A stretch of 64,000 nucleotides of DNA from Actinokineospora alba. Its GTDB lineage: Bacteria; Actinomycetota; Actinomycetes; Mycobacteriales; Pseudonocardiaceae. Where the stretch lies: assembly GCF_004362515.1 (NCBI RefSeq), contig NZ_SNXU01000001.1, positions 2,356,001 through 2,420,000 of the forward strand, given 5' to 3'. Below, piece after piece: positions 1 through 8,493 of the stretch. The translations under genes were made by a program, and so were the position numbers. How positions within the stretch are numbered: the stretch's first letter is position 1; every line of letters starts with the position of its first letter. The notes beneath the pieces are model-generated. The model saw only the letters and a list, made by a program, of their open reading frames with translations, was not told the origin of the DNA and did not search any database.

Positions 1-1941
1 CCGCGCGGTGCTCGCCACGAACGGCGCGCCGCAGTCGTCGGCCAGCCGCATGCCGGTCTCCAGCGAGTCGGCGCCCTGCTGGAAATGGCCGACCGTCATG
101 CACGCGTCGGCGAAGTTGCAGTACGCCCTGGCCAGCTGGCGCTGGGTGGCCGCGGTGTACGCGGTCTGCGGGAGCAGCGACAGCCTGCCGAACACCGTCG
201 GGTCGCCGGTGTGCAGGCGGGACCCGAGGTTGTTGGCCAGCAGCATGATCCGCTGCTCTTCGTCCTCACAGGAATCGATCAGCTCGTCGGTGCGGCGCAG
301 CCACGGCTCGATCTCCGCGAACGGGGTGTCGCCGGTGAACGGCTGCGCGAGCACGGAGGTGGCTTTCGCGGCCAGCGCGGGACGCTCGCCGAGGTCGCCG
401 AGCGCGAGTTCGATCTCCGAGCGGGCCGACGCCACCCCGCCCGCCTGCCGGATCAGCAGCAGCCCCAGGAACAGCCGGACCTCGCCGCGAGCCGACATCG
501 AGAGCCTGCGGTCGCCGAGCAGCCTGCGCATGGTGGCCGTCGGGTTGAACTGGTCGAGCCCGGTGTGCGCGACCTGGCCCAGCTTCACTGCCAGCCGGTC
601 GACGTCGGCCGAGGACAGCGACGGCTCGGCCAGCACCCGCTGCAGCAAGGCGGTGGCGGTGGCGGCGTCGCCGACGTCGGCGGCCCGGTCGGCGGCCGCC
701 TCGCCGTAGCGCAGCCAGTCGGCCAGCCTGCCCGCGCGTTGGCTGTGCTCGGCGAGCTGGACCAGCGGACGCGGGCTGACCATGTCGAGCGCGTCGATGG
801 CCCGCAGGTGCAGCTGCTGGCGGTCCGGGCCGCTGAGCGTGTCGTAGACGGCCTGCCGGGCCAGGGCGTGGCGGAAGGTGTAATGCGCGTTGTCGGCCTC
901 GTGCAGCACGTGTCCGGCCAGCGCGTGGCCCAGCGCGGCCCGCACCCGCTGGTCGGGAATCCCGGCCACCGACCCGAGCAGCTCCGCGGTGGCGGGCACG
1001 CCCAGCACCGCCGCCGCCTGGACCAGCCGGTTGGCCGCCGTGGGCAGCTCGCTGAGCCGCTCGGCGATCGCGTCGCGCAGCAGCACCGGGACCTCGACGT
1101 TGTCCAGCAGCCTGCGCGCCGCGGCGCCGTCGGCGTGCACCGCGCCCGCCGTCGTCCGCAGCGCCCGCAGCGTCTCCTCGACCACGAACGGGATGCCCGC
1201 GGTGCGCTCGTGCAGCTTCGCGGCGAAGTCGGCGGAGACGGTCTCCTCGTCGAGGATCGCCGCGGCCAGCGACCGCACGCCCTCGGCGTCGAGCGGGGCC
1301 AGGTGCACCAGCATGCTGGTGATGCCCGTGGGCGGTCGGTAGGCGGTGCCCAGCGGCATCCCGCCCGGCACGTCCTCACGGCGGTAGGTGACCAGGACGG
1401 TCAGGTTCGGCGGCGGGTCGGCCATCAGGAACCGCAGCAGCTGCCGCGAGCCGTCGTCGGCCCAGTGCAGGTCCTCGATGATCATCAGCGTCGGGCCGAC
1501 CGCGGCGAGCAGCTCGCGCACCGCGCGGAACACCCGGTGCCGGTCGGCCCGCGGGTCGCCGGACGGCACGGGCGCCTCCGGCAGGTAGTCGGCCAGCTCA
1601 GGCAGCATGGGGGCCAGGACACCCACCACCCGGCTCAGCTGGGGACGACTCGCCAGCCGGTCCGCGCAGCCGCCCAGGGCCTCGAGGACAGCCCCGTACG
1701 GGAAAGGCTCGCGCAGCGGCTGGCAGTTGCCGATGAGGATGCGCAGCGGCCCGAGGCGGCCAGGGCGCAGCAGCTCATGGACGAGCCTGCTCTTCCCGAC
1801 CCCCGCCTCGCCTTCGATCATGACCACGGCGGGCTGGCGCGTCACCGTCTCGCGCAGCGCGTCGAGCTCATGGCCGCGGCCGACGAGCACCGGCGACGTG
1901 GTGCGCACGAGGCTCGCCGTCGGCTGCCGCTTCGGGACCAT
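1..1941 (-). CDS. LAL-type (MalT-like) LuxR family transcriptional regulator, 3' end outside window
   Basis: Large ATP-binding LuxR regulator cut by the left window edge. On the minus strand an ATG at 1939-1941 opens 647 codons that run without a stop to base 1. The N-terminus has an AAA ATPase start (VGRGHELDALR, residues 20-30), Walker A GEAGVGKS (44-51) and Walker B LMIIEDLHWADD (152-163), followed by a long helical TPR-like region. The last visible residues (ETGMRLADDCGAPFVASTAR) resemble the stretch that precedes the C-terminal LuxR helix-turn-helix in this family, so roughly the last 100 residues including the DNA-binding domain lie outside. Proteins of this class are ATP-dependent activators, often of secondary metabolism or sugar use. 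The target is unknown; the divergent neighbour is a secreted subtilisin gene. Confidence 0.85.
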   Translation of the reverse strand, partial: MVPKRQPTASLVRTTSPVLVGRGHELDALRETVTRQPAVVMIEGEAGVGKSRLVHELLRPGRLGPLRILIGNCQPLREPFPYGAVLEALGGCADRLASRPQLSRVVGVLAPMLPELADYLPEAPVPSGDPRADRHRVFRAVRELLAAVGPTLMIIEDLHWADDGSRQLLRFLMADPPPNLTVLVTYRREDVPGGMPLGTAYRPPTGITSMLVHLAPLDAEGVRSLAAAILDEETVSADFAAKLHERTAGIPFVVEETLRALRTTAGAVHADGAAARRLLDNVEVPVLLRDAIAERLSELPTAANRLVQAAAVLGVPATAELLGSVAGIPDQRVRAALGHALAGHVLHEADNAHYTFRHALARQAVYDTLSGPDRQQLHLRAIDALDMVSPRPLVQLAEHSQRAGRLADWLRYGEAAADRAADVGDAATATALLQRVLAEPSLSSADVDRLAVKLGQVAHTGLDQFNPTATMRRLLGDRRLSMSARGEVRLFLGLLLIRQAGGVASARSEIELALGDLGERPALAAKATSVLAQPFTGDTPFAEIEPWLRRTDELIDSCEDEEQRIMLLANNLGSRLHTGDPTVFGRLSLLPQTAYTAATQRQLARAYCNFADACMTVGHFQQGADSLETGMRLADDCGAPFVASTAR

Positions 1942-2250
1942 CCACACCCTCCCAGGCCGGTGTTCAGGATCGGTGTCAACCCGACGTTCTTCGGAGCCTA
2001 AGCCGAACAGGGGTGATCCGGAACTCACTTGCCGCCGCGCAACCGGCAAACCGATCTTAGTCGGCGGTCCGGGGCAGGAGAGCGACCTGGACATCGGTGA
2101 AAGACGGGTAGGTATACGTACCGATACCCGGATTGTTCGCGGGGCGCGTCCGGCTGAAGGTGATCGGCAGTGGCTGTCAGTTATTCACCCTGCCCGGCAG
2201 CCACTCCATCGAGTTGCGCGGCGACTTGTCGCCGGCGCGGTGTCACACCG
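1942..2250. promoter_or_regulatory. Divergent intergenic region between LAL regulator and subtilisin gene
   Basis: No gene is visible here. It must hold the promoters of the leftward LAL regulator and probably of the rightward protease. Around 2108-2130 there is an A/T-richer stretch with GGTATACGTACC and, shortly after, CGATACCC, giving an imperfect GGTAT/ATACC inverted repeat that could be an operator. No convincing -35/-10 pair could be fixed by eye. Confidence 0.4.
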
Positions 2251-2294
2251 TGCTCGAACCCTGCTCGAACCCTGCTCGAACCCTGCTCGAACCC
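2251..2294 (+). repeat. Four perfect tandem copies of an 11-bp unit (TGCTCGAACCC)
   Basis: Units begin at 2251, 2262, 2273 and 2284 and are identical. The embedded heptamer TCGAACC therefore recurs every 11 bp, one helical turn, on one DNA face. This is the architecture of direct-repeat operators bound by SARP activators (ActII-ORF4, DnrI type). The array ends 23 bp before the ATG of the subtilisin gene, so it is either an activator operator very close to a promoter with a tiny leader, or part of the 5' UTR. The repeat is directly visible; the SARP reading is inference. Confidence 0.85.
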
Positions 2295-2317
2295 TGCAGA
2301 GTAAGGACAGCCAAGCA

Positions 2318-3907
2318 ATGAGAAAACTGACGACCCCACTGAAAGCCCTGCTCCTGGGCTCCGCCGCCGTGGGTCTCGTGGCGGTCGCGGTACCCGCGCT
2401 CGCCGCGCCCTCCCAAGCGGCCTCGATCTCCAACGCGGGCGCCCCCGGCACCGTTCCGGACCGCTACATCGTGGTGTTCAAGGACGACAGCGTGAGCCGC
2501 GAGTCGGTGTCGGCCAAGGCGAACGACCTGGCGGGCAAGCACGGCGGCCAGGTCAAGTTCACCTACGACTCGATCCTGCGTGGATTCTCCGTGTCCATGA
2601 AGGAAAGCCAGGCACTCGCGCTGGCCAAGAACCCGATGGTCAAGTACGTCGAGCAGGCGGTGTACGCCACCGTCACCGACACCCAGCCCAACGCGCCGTG
2701 GGGCCTCGACCGGGTCGACCAGCGCGACCTGCCGCTGAACCAGACGTTCGACTACCCGGCCAACCCGGGCCAGGGCGTGCACGTATACATCGTCGACTCC
2801 GGACTCAACTCCGCGCACCAGGACTTCACCGGCCGCGTCGCAGCGGGCCGTGACCTCGTCGACAACGACTCCACCCCGCAGGACTGCAACGGCCACGGCA
2901 CGCACGTCGCGGGCTCCACGGCGGGTACCACCTACGGCCTGGCGAAGAAGGCGACCATCCACGCGGTGCGCGTCCTCAACTGCGCGGGCGACGGCACCAG
3001 CGACCAGATCCTCGGCGGTATGAACTGGGTCAAGGCCAACGCCATCAAGCCCGCGGTGGTGAACTTCAGCATCGGCTGCCGGTCCCGCTGCACCGTGCAG
3101 AGCTGGGACGACGGCGCCAAGGCCGTCATCGACAGCGGCGTCCAGTGGGTCCAGGCGGCGGGCAACTCCAACGACGACGCCTGCTACTACAGCCCGCAGA
3201 AGCTGCCCGCCGCCGTCACCGTCGGCAACAGCAACTCCCAGGACGCGCGCCACAACGGCACCGGCCCGAGCAACTACGGCTCCTGCCTGGACATCTGGGC
3301 TCCCGGAACCAACATCGTCTCGGCGTCGCACTCGAGCAACACCGGCACCGCGACGATGACCGGCACCTCGATGGCCTCCCCGCACGTGGCGGGCGCCGCG
3401 GCCGTCTACCTCGGACTCAACAACTCGGCCACCCCGGCCCAGGTGCGTGACGCGCTGGTCAACAACGGCTCCACCGGCAAGCTGACCGGCATCAACACCG
3501 GTTCGCCGAACGTGCTGCTCTACACCGGTTTCATGAACGGCCCGGTCGACCCGGCCTGCTCCGCGGTGTCGAACACCAACGACGTGGCGATCCCGGACAA
3601 CAACACCGCGATCACCTCGTCGGTGACCGTGTCCGGCTGCTCCGGCGCGGGCACCTCGGCCACCTCGGTGAAGGTGGACATCAACCACACCTACACCGGT
3701 GACCTGGCGATCGACCTGGTCGGCCCGACCGGCAAGGTGTTCAACCTCAAGCAGGCCGGTGGCGCGAGCTCCTCGGCGGGTGTCCACCAGACCTTCACCG
3801 TCAACACCGGCACCGAGACCGCCAAGAACGGCGAGTGGAAGCTTCGGGTCACCGACGTCTACCGGTACGACACCGGCAACATCGACGCCTGGACCCTGAC
3901 CTTCTAA
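2318..3907 (+). CDS. Secreted S8 family (subtilisin/proteinase K-like) serine protease with C-terminal P-domain
   Basis: 529-residue secreted protease. The ATG at 2318 is preceded by GTAAGGAC as ribosome-binding site; upstream in-frame starts would extend into the 11-bp repeats. Residues 1-35 form a signal peptide ending near ALAAPSQAA. An I9 inhibitor propeptide follows (about 46-117, starting PDRYIVVFKDD). The S8 catalytic domain has Asp160 (YIVDSG), His193 (NGHGTHVAG) and Ser351 (GTSMASPHVAG). Residues about 415-529 form a proprotein convertase P-domain (NDVAIPDNN ... HTYTGDLAIDLVGPTG). Cysteines C190 and C222 fit proteinase K-like disulfides. Probable role: extracellular protein degradation. 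A strong hairpin terminator lies 40 bp downstream. Confidence 0.95.
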   Translation: MRKLTTPLKALLLGSAAVGLVAVAVPALAAPSQAASISNAGAPGTVPDRYIVVFKDDSVSRESVSAKANDLAGKHGGQVKFTYDSILRGFSVSMKESQALALAKNPMVKYVEQAVYATVTDTQPNAPWGLDRVDQRDLPLNQTFDYPANPGQGVHVYIVDSGLNSAHQDFTGRVAAGRDLVDNDSTPQDCNGHGTHVAGSTAGTTYGLAKKATIHAVRVLNCAGDGTSDQILGGMNWVKANAIKPAVVNFSIGCRSRCTVQSWDDGAKAVIDSGVQWVQAAGNSNDDACYYSPQKLPAAVTVGNSNSQDARHNGTGPSNYGSCLDIWAPGTNIVSASHSSNTGTATMTGTSMASPHVAGAAAVYLGLNNSATPAQVRDALVNNGSTGKLTGINTGSPNVLLYTGFMNGPVDPACSAVSNTNDVAIPDNNTAITSSVTVSGCSGAGTSATSVKVDINHTYTGDLAIDLVGPTGKVFNLKQAGGASSSAGVHQTFTVNTGTETAKNGEWKLRVTDVYRYDTGNIDAWTLTF

Positions 3908-3947
3908 CGAACCATCGAGGCCTTGGCGCACAACTGAAGACCGCCCG

Positions 3948-3976
3948 CGGGAGGTGTCCACACCGGACACCTCCCG
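3948..3976. terminator. Bidirectional hairpin terminator between subtilisin and XRE genes
   Basis: Perfect 12-bp stem CGGGAGGTGTCC / GGACACCTCCCG with a 5-nt loop, placed between two convergent genes. There is no long T-tract, as is usual in high-GC actinobacteria. Confidence 0.85.
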
Positions 3977-3987
3977 TCGGCGCGCCA

Positions 3988-4920
3988 TCACCAGGTCCAG
4001 CGGATGCCAACGATCGCGGACTTCTCATCGTGGGTCAGCAGGTGCGCGCTGTTGTACGCGCCCAAGTGCAGCTCCCCGTGGTCGACCTCCGGCAGCCTGC
4101 TCGACTCGCGCCGGAACTGCCTGCACGAGCTGGGCACCGCGTCCGGGTGGAACACCACTTCCAGCAGGTATTCGCGGGCGCACTGACGCATCGCCCGGAC
4201 GAAGTTGGTCGACGCGACCGACCCGTGCCACTGGACCTCGTAGGAGAACGCCGCGGTGTCGCCGATGCGCAGCACGCGGTCGAGCAGGATCTCCGACAGC
4301 ACGAACCGGCCGGGCTCGTGCGTGCGGGCCTTGCCCAGCGCGCAGCCGCTGAGCGCGGTGATGTCGGGCAGGGCGCGATCGGTCGGCTCCGCGCGGTGCA
4401 GGACCACGCAGGTGCGCCGCCAGTCCACTTCGGACCGGACGACCGCGTGCACCACGGTCCGGTTGTCGCGGCCCTCGTGGTCGAGGAAGTGCTGTTCGCG
4501 CACGCTCAGGAACGTCAGCTCACCGGGACCCGGGTCGTCGAGTTCGGCCAGCAGCGGGCTCAGCGCGCTCGCGCCGTCCCACAGCGCCTCGTGCGACTTC
4601 GCCGAGGACCTCGACGCCCACCGTCCACGCGGCTTTCGCGGGCCCAGCAACGAGATCAGATATCCGGGCGGCAGCCCGAGGACTTCCTCGATGATCGTGA
4701 CCGCGCGCAGCGAGTCCGGGCGCTCGGGCCGGGTGCGGCCGCGTCGCCAGTAGCTCAGCGTCGACAGGCTCACCTTGACCTCGTGCACGCTCAGCCGCCG
4801 CTGCAGCTGTTCCAGGCTCATGCCGCTGCGGTCTATCGCGCGGGTCAGGGCGACCGGGAACGACTCCCGGACACCGGACACGGCCACCGGGTCGCGGTGG
4901 GGTGCTGGCAGGGTGTGCAT
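3988..4920 (-). CDS. XRE-family helix-turn-helix regulator
   Basis: 310-residue cytoplasmic protein. Residues about 20-85 form an N-terminal helix-turn-helix (SGMSLEQLQRRL ... VSLSTLSYWRRGRTRPERPDS), where the STLSYWRRGRTRP segment is a typical recognition helix plus wing. The remaining 220 residues match no domain I can name; they contain repeated beta-like segments and may sense a ligand. The gene lies downstream of, and in the same direction as, the trypsin-like protease gene, but a strong terminator separates them, so it probably has its own promoter in 4921-4946. Whether it controls either neighbouring protease is not shown by the sequence. Confidence 0.8.
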   Translation of the reverse strand: MHTLPAPHRDPVAVSGVRESFPVALTRAIDRSGMSLEQLQRRLSVHEVKVSLSTLSYWRRGRTRPERPDSLRAVTIIEEVLGLPPGYLISLLGPRKPRGRWASRSSAKSHEALWDGASALSPLLAELDDPGPGELTFLSVREQHFLDHEGRDNRTVVHAVVRSEVDWRRTCVVLHRAEPTDRALPDITALSGCALGKARTHEPGRFVLSEILLDRVLRIGDTAAFSYEVQWHGSVASTNFVRAMRQCAREYLLEVVFHPDAVPSSCRQFRRESSRLPEVDHGELHLGAYNSAHLLTHDEKSAIVGIRWTW

Positions 4921-4946
4921 AACGTGTATTCGCCTTCCGGGAACGG

Positions 4947-4983
4947 AAAACGGCAGGCCCGGGAGCCCCGGACCTGCCGTTTT
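4947..4983 (-). terminator. Terminator of the trypsin-like protease gene
   Basis: Perfect 11-bp stem AAAACGGCAGG / CCTGCCGTTTT enclosing a second GC-rich inner stem. Read on the minus strand it ends in TTTT, so it fits an intrinsic terminator for the gene ending at 5007. Confidence 0.85.
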
Positions 4984-5006
4984 CGATCAGGTGGAGATTA
5001 CCGAGT

Positions 5007-7505
5007 TCAGAGCCGGCCGGCGCTGTTCCCGGTGTAGCTGAACGAAGTGACCGTCAGGGTGTAGGTCGCCGAGCCGGTCTTGCCGTCCGCCGACCGCGCC
5101 GTGATGGTGATCGGGTGCGTGCCCGCCGGGGTCTGGAAGTTCGTGAAGACCCAGATCAGGCTGCGCCCGCCCTGCGCCACGGTGGCCGGGTTGAAGTACA
5201 CCTGGGTGCCCGCGGGGGCGCCGGAAGCGGTGAACGTCAGGTTGCCCGTGCCGCCGAGTGCGGTGGCGTAGAACTCGTTGATTCCGCCCTGCTTCTGCGA
5301 TCCCGAGGATGGCGACAGGGTCACTGTCACGCCACCCGGGGTCGTGGTGCTCTCGACCTTGAGCGACACCGTGGTCGTCGCGGTCTTGCCGGACGAGTTG
5401 GTGCCGGTGACGGTCACCGTGTAGGTGCCCACCGCCGCGCTGCTCGTGGCCGAGAGGGTCAGCGTCGAGGACGAGCCGGTCTGCACCGAGGACGGCGAGA
5501 ACGACGCGGTCACGCCACTGGGCTGGCCGGAGGCGGTCAGGTTGATCGTCTCCGCGCCGTTGGAACCGGCGGTCGTGCTGATCGTGCTGGTGGTGTTCGC
5601 GCCCTGCTTGACGACGACCGAACTCGGCGAGGCGCCGAGCGAGAAGCCGGTCGTCTGGCCGTTGACCGTCAGCGAGAGCGCCGCCGTCGCGGTCTTGCCC
5701 GCGGCGTTGGTGGCGGTGATGGTGATCGTGTGCGTGCCCGCCGGGGTGGAGGCCGAGGTCTGCACGACGACCTTGGAGCCGTCGCCCGCCGGAACCTTGG
5801 TGGGCTGGAACGTCACGGTCGTGCCCGAGGGCTGGCCGGACGCCGACAGGGTGAGCTCCTCGGCGCCGCCGCTGCCCGCGGTGGTGGTCAGGCCGGTCGA
5901 AGCGCCGTCACCGGGGTTGACGCTGACGCTCGACGGGTTGAGCGCGACCGCGTGGTCACCGGGGGTGCCGCCCTTGACGGTCAGCGAGAGGGTGGCCGTC
6001 GCGGTCTTGCCACCGGCGTTGGTGGCGTTCAGGTCGATCGGGTAGGTGCCAGGAGCGGCCGACGACGTGGTCTCGATGATGACCTTGGCGCCGTCGCCGG
6101 TCTGCACGGTCGACGGGGAGAACGCCACGGTGACGCCGGACGGCGCGCCCTTCGCGGTCAGGGTGACCTCTTCGGGGCCGTTGGAGCCCGCCACGGTCGA
6201 CAGTCCGGCCGCGGCGCCTTCACCCGGGTTGACCGCGAGGCTGGTCGGGTCGACCGAGACCTTGAAGTCGCCGGTCGGCGTGCCGCCGTCGGTGATGGTC
6301 AGCGAAACCGTCGACGAGTACCCCTTGCCAGCGGCGTTCGTGCCGGTCACGGTCACCGTGTAGGTGCCGTTGGGCGCGCTCGCGGCGGCGTCGAAGGTGA
6401 CCTTGGCGCTGTTGCCCGCGGTGACGTCAGTCGGCTGGAAGACAGCCTGGACGCCCGAGGGGAGGCCGCTAGCGCTGAGCTTGAGGCTCTCGGCGCCGGA
6501 GCTGCCCGCGGTCGTGCCGACGGTCGCGGAGCCGTAGGAACCCGCCTTGACCGACAAGGTCGACGGGGTGACCGCGACCTTGGGCTCGGTCGGCGTGACG
6601 GGGCCGACCTCGGTCGCGACCCAGTCGCCCATCTCGTTGTTGAGGCGGGCGTAGACGTTCCACCAGTCCCAGGTGCTCTTGCCCCACGACGCGAGGCCGT
6701 AGATCTTGCCGTCGACGAGCAGCGGGCCGCCGCTGTCGCCGGGCAGCACGGTCACGGGACGGCCGGTAGCGGTGCCCGCGCAGATCATGGTGGCGTTGTT
6801 GAAGCTGCCGACGCTGCCACTGCCGCTGCACTCGTTGTTGACGCCGCCCTGCACGATCGGCAGCTCGGCCTTGTCGAGCGTGACGTCCTTGGTGTCGTCG
6901 TTGACGTCCTTCTTGCCGTAGCCGAAGCCGAGACCCTTGCGGCCGACCAGGTTCACGTCCTTGTCCGCCGAGGTGGCGAACTTGGCGAACGTTCCGTTCA
7001 GCGGGGTGATGTCACGGTCCAGGGTGACCACCGCGACGTCGAAGCCCTGATCGAAGTTGACGTACTTCGGGTGCTTCTTGTAGGTGACGGCCTTGGCGAA
7101 CTGGAAGCCGGTGCCCGCACCGCCCTTGTACTCCTTGAGGTCGTTCAGGCCGTAGACGAAGCTCTTCTCGCCTTGGGCGTCCGCGCAGTGCGCGGCGATG
7201 AGGATCTTGCGGGGCGCGACGAGTTCGCCGGTGCAGGTCTGGCCCTCCGGCCGCACGCCACCGGCGCGGATGCCTGCGATGATCGGCGCGTACTCGCTCA
7301 CGGTGGCGTCGGTTCCGCCGATGAACATCGCGCCCGCGTCCGAACCCGGAGCGGGGTTGCCGACGGAACTGCCTTCGAACGTCGAGGCCCAGGCCGTCTC
7401 GCCCGCTGCCGACTCGGCCGCGTTCGCGATCGAGCTCCCCAGCGGGACCAGCACCGCGGCGGCAGCCAGGGCCATTACGCCCCAGGACCGTGCTGTTGGT
7501 TTCAC
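5007..7505 (-). CDS. Secreted trypsin-like (S1) serine protease with five C-terminal Ig-like repeats
   Basis: 832 residues. The start is GTG (7503-7505) with AAGGAA upstream. A signal peptide (1-29) ends at ANA-AES. The S1 domain spans about 61-300: the mature-like N-terminus FIGGTDATVS, then His106 (LIAAHC), Asp156 (DVAVV) and Ser258 (LPGDSGGP). From about residue 308 five tandem domains of about 95-105 residues follow, each with a V-x-P-S/T-x-L/V-x-V start, a GSxGxE core and a GTYxVxVxxTNAxGKTAT ending; the last is the most divergent. These beta-rich modules resemble bacterial Ig-like or putative substrate-binding stalk domains and may hold the protease near the cell wall or on polymers. 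No LPXTG or C-terminal membrane segment is seen, so it is probably released. Confidence 0.93.
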   Translation of the reverse strand: MKPTARSWGVMALAAAAVLVPLGSSIANAAESAAGETAWASTFEGSSVGNPAPGSDAGAMFIGGTDATVSEYAPIIAGIRAGGVRPEGQTCTGELVAPRKILIAAHCADAQGEKSFVYGLNDLKEYKGGAGTGFQFAKAVTYKKHPKYVNFDQGFDVAVVTLDRDITPLNGTFAKFATSADKDVNLVGRKGLGFGYGKKDVNDDTKDVTLDKAELPIVQGGVNNECSGSGSVGSFNNATMICAGTATGRPVTVLPGDSGGPLLVDGKIYGLASWGKSTWDWWNVYARLNNEMGDWVATEVGPVTPTEPKVAVTPSTLSVKAGSYGSATVGTTAGSSGAESLKLSASGLPSGVQAVFQPTDVTAGNSAKVTFDAAASAPNGTYTVTVTGTNAAGKGYSSTVSLTITDGGTPTGDFKVSVDPTSLAVNPGEGAAAGLSTVAGSNGPEEVTLTAKGAPSGVTVAFSPSTVQTGDGAKVIIETTSSAAPGTYPIDLNATNAGGKTATATLSLTVKGGTPGDHAVALNPSSVSVNPGDGASTGLTTTAGSGGAEELTLSASGQPSGTTVTFQPTKVPAGDGSKVVVQTSASTPAGTHTITITATNAAGKTATAALSLTVNGQTTGFSLGASPSSVVVKQGANTTSTISTTAGSNGAETINLTASGQPSGVTASFSPSSVQTGSSSTLTLSATSSAAVGTYTVTVTGTNSSGKTATTTVSLKVESTTTPGGVTVTLSPSSGSQKQGGINEFYATALGGTGNLTFTASGAPAGTQVYFNPATVAQGGRSLIWVFTNFQTPAGTHPITITARSADGKTGSATYTLTVTSFSYTGNSAGRL

Positions 7506-7650
7506 GATTGTTCCTTTCGGATCTGGCGAACGCTCGTCTCAGGGCAGGGATGACGGCGGTTCGCTTCTCGCCACTTTCGAGTGGCGCCAGGTGAGGAACA
7601 ATCAGGGGCGGTATCCGTAGGGGTACGGAACTTAATGATCCGCCCAACCA
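7506..7650. promoter_or_regulatory. Divergent promoter region, trypsin-like protease / ArsR-acetyltransferase
   Basis: 145 bp without a gene. It contains a short inverted repeat CCGTA-GGGG-TACGG at about 7614-7627, positioned to regulate the leftward protease gene. Read on the minus strand the region includes CGTACC and GGATACC, loosely recalling CGTACC-GATACC upstream of the subtilisin gene. Confidence 0.4.
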
Positions 7651-7668
7651 TTGACGCTCGTCTATGAT
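7651..7668 (+). promoter_or_regulatory. ArsR-type operator / leaderless promoter of the ArsR-acetyltransferase gene
   Basis: The imperfect inverted repeat TTGAC-gctc-GTCTA, typical of ArsR/SmtB operators, is followed directly by a -10-like TATGAT (7663-7668) only 6 nt before the ATG at 7675. The promoter would give a leaderless mRNA and would be covered by the repressor. Confidence 0.6.
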
Positions 7669-7674
7669 GTGTGC

Positions 7675-8493
7675 ATGGCCGGACTCGATGACACGAGCGC
7701 GGAGACTTTCGCGCACTGGTTCGCATGCCTCGCCGATCCGACGCGGGTGAAAGTCCTGCACGCGGTCGCCGCCAGCCCGGTGCCCATCACCGTGGGCGCG
7801 CTCGCCGTCGACGTGGGCATCAGCCAGCCGACCTGCTCGCACCACATCCGCAAACTGGCCGACGTCGGCTTCGTACTGCTGCGCCGCGAGGGCACCCAGA
7901 CCTTCGTCTCCGTCAACGACGCGTGCTGTGTCGGATTGCCGCACGCGGCCGAGGTCGTCATGGGCGCGCTGGCGGCGCCGAATGGACCGATGGGCATTCC
8001 GGACGATGTCACGGTTCGCGCGATGCAGGACGACGATTGGCCGGTCGTACGGCGCATCTTCGGTGAGGGGATAGCGACCGGGATGGCGACTTTCGAGAGC
8101 AAAGTGCCGTCCCGTGAGTCCCTCGACCGGAAATGGCTCAAGGAACACCGCTGGATGGCTGAGCTCGACGGCGAGGCGGTCGGCTGGGCGGCGCTGGCGC
8201 CGGTGTCGAGCCGCGCCGCGTACGCCGGGGTCGCGGAGAATTCTGTGTATGTGGCGGAATCCGCCCGCGGCCGGGGAATCGGCAAGGCGCTGATCGACCG
8301 GCAGGTGCGGGCCGCCGACGATGACGGGCTGTGGACGGTCCAGGCGGCGATCTTCCCGGAGAACAAGGGAAGCATTTCGCTGCACCGCTCGGCGGGCTTC
8401 CGGGTCGTCGGCGTGCGCGACCGCATCGCCCGCCTCGACGGCGCGTGGCGCGACACGGTCCTGATGGAACGGCGCAGCGCCACCTGCTGCTGA
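7675..8493 (+). CDS. ArsR repressor fused to a GNAT acetyltransferase (ArsN-like)
   Basis: 272-residue fusion. Residues 1-100 are an ArsR/SmtB winged helix (LADPTRVKVLHAV; ISQPTCSHHIRKLADVGFV) with a cysteine pair at 84-85 plus Cys54 and Cys18, plausible As(III) ligands of the type with C-terminal vicinal cysteines. Residues about 108-268 are a GNAT acetyltransferase of the phosphinothricin/arsinothricin acetyltransferase group (GIATGMATFES near its start, RGRGIGKALI as acetyl-CoA loop). The fusion suggests a self-regulated detoxifier that acetylates the amino group of arsinothricin-like or phosphinothricin-like compounds on arsenite sensing. The ATG at 7675 is preferred to a GTG/TTG further up because the -10 abuts it. 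Its stop overlaps the start of vsr (TGATG). No other ars gene is nearby. Confidence 0.88.
   Translation: MAGLDDTSAETFAHWFACLADPTRVKVLHAVAASPVPITVGALAVDVGISQPTCSHHIRKLADVGFVLLRREGTQTFVSVNDACCVGLPHAAEVVMGALAAPNGPMGIPDDVTVRAMQDDDWPVVRRIFGEGIATGMATFESKVPSRESLDRKWLKEHRWMAELDGEAVGWAALAPVSSRAAYAGVAENSVYVAESARGRGIGKALIDRQVRAADDDGLWTVQAAIFPENKGSISLHRSAGFRVVGVRDRIARLDGAWRDTVLMERRSATCC

Noticed and set aside
5115..7553. Long plus-strand open frame opposite the trypsin-like protease gene
   Set aside because: It is the GC-rich antisense frame of a gene with clear catalytic motifs; Arg/Ala/Gly-rich and without domain signals.
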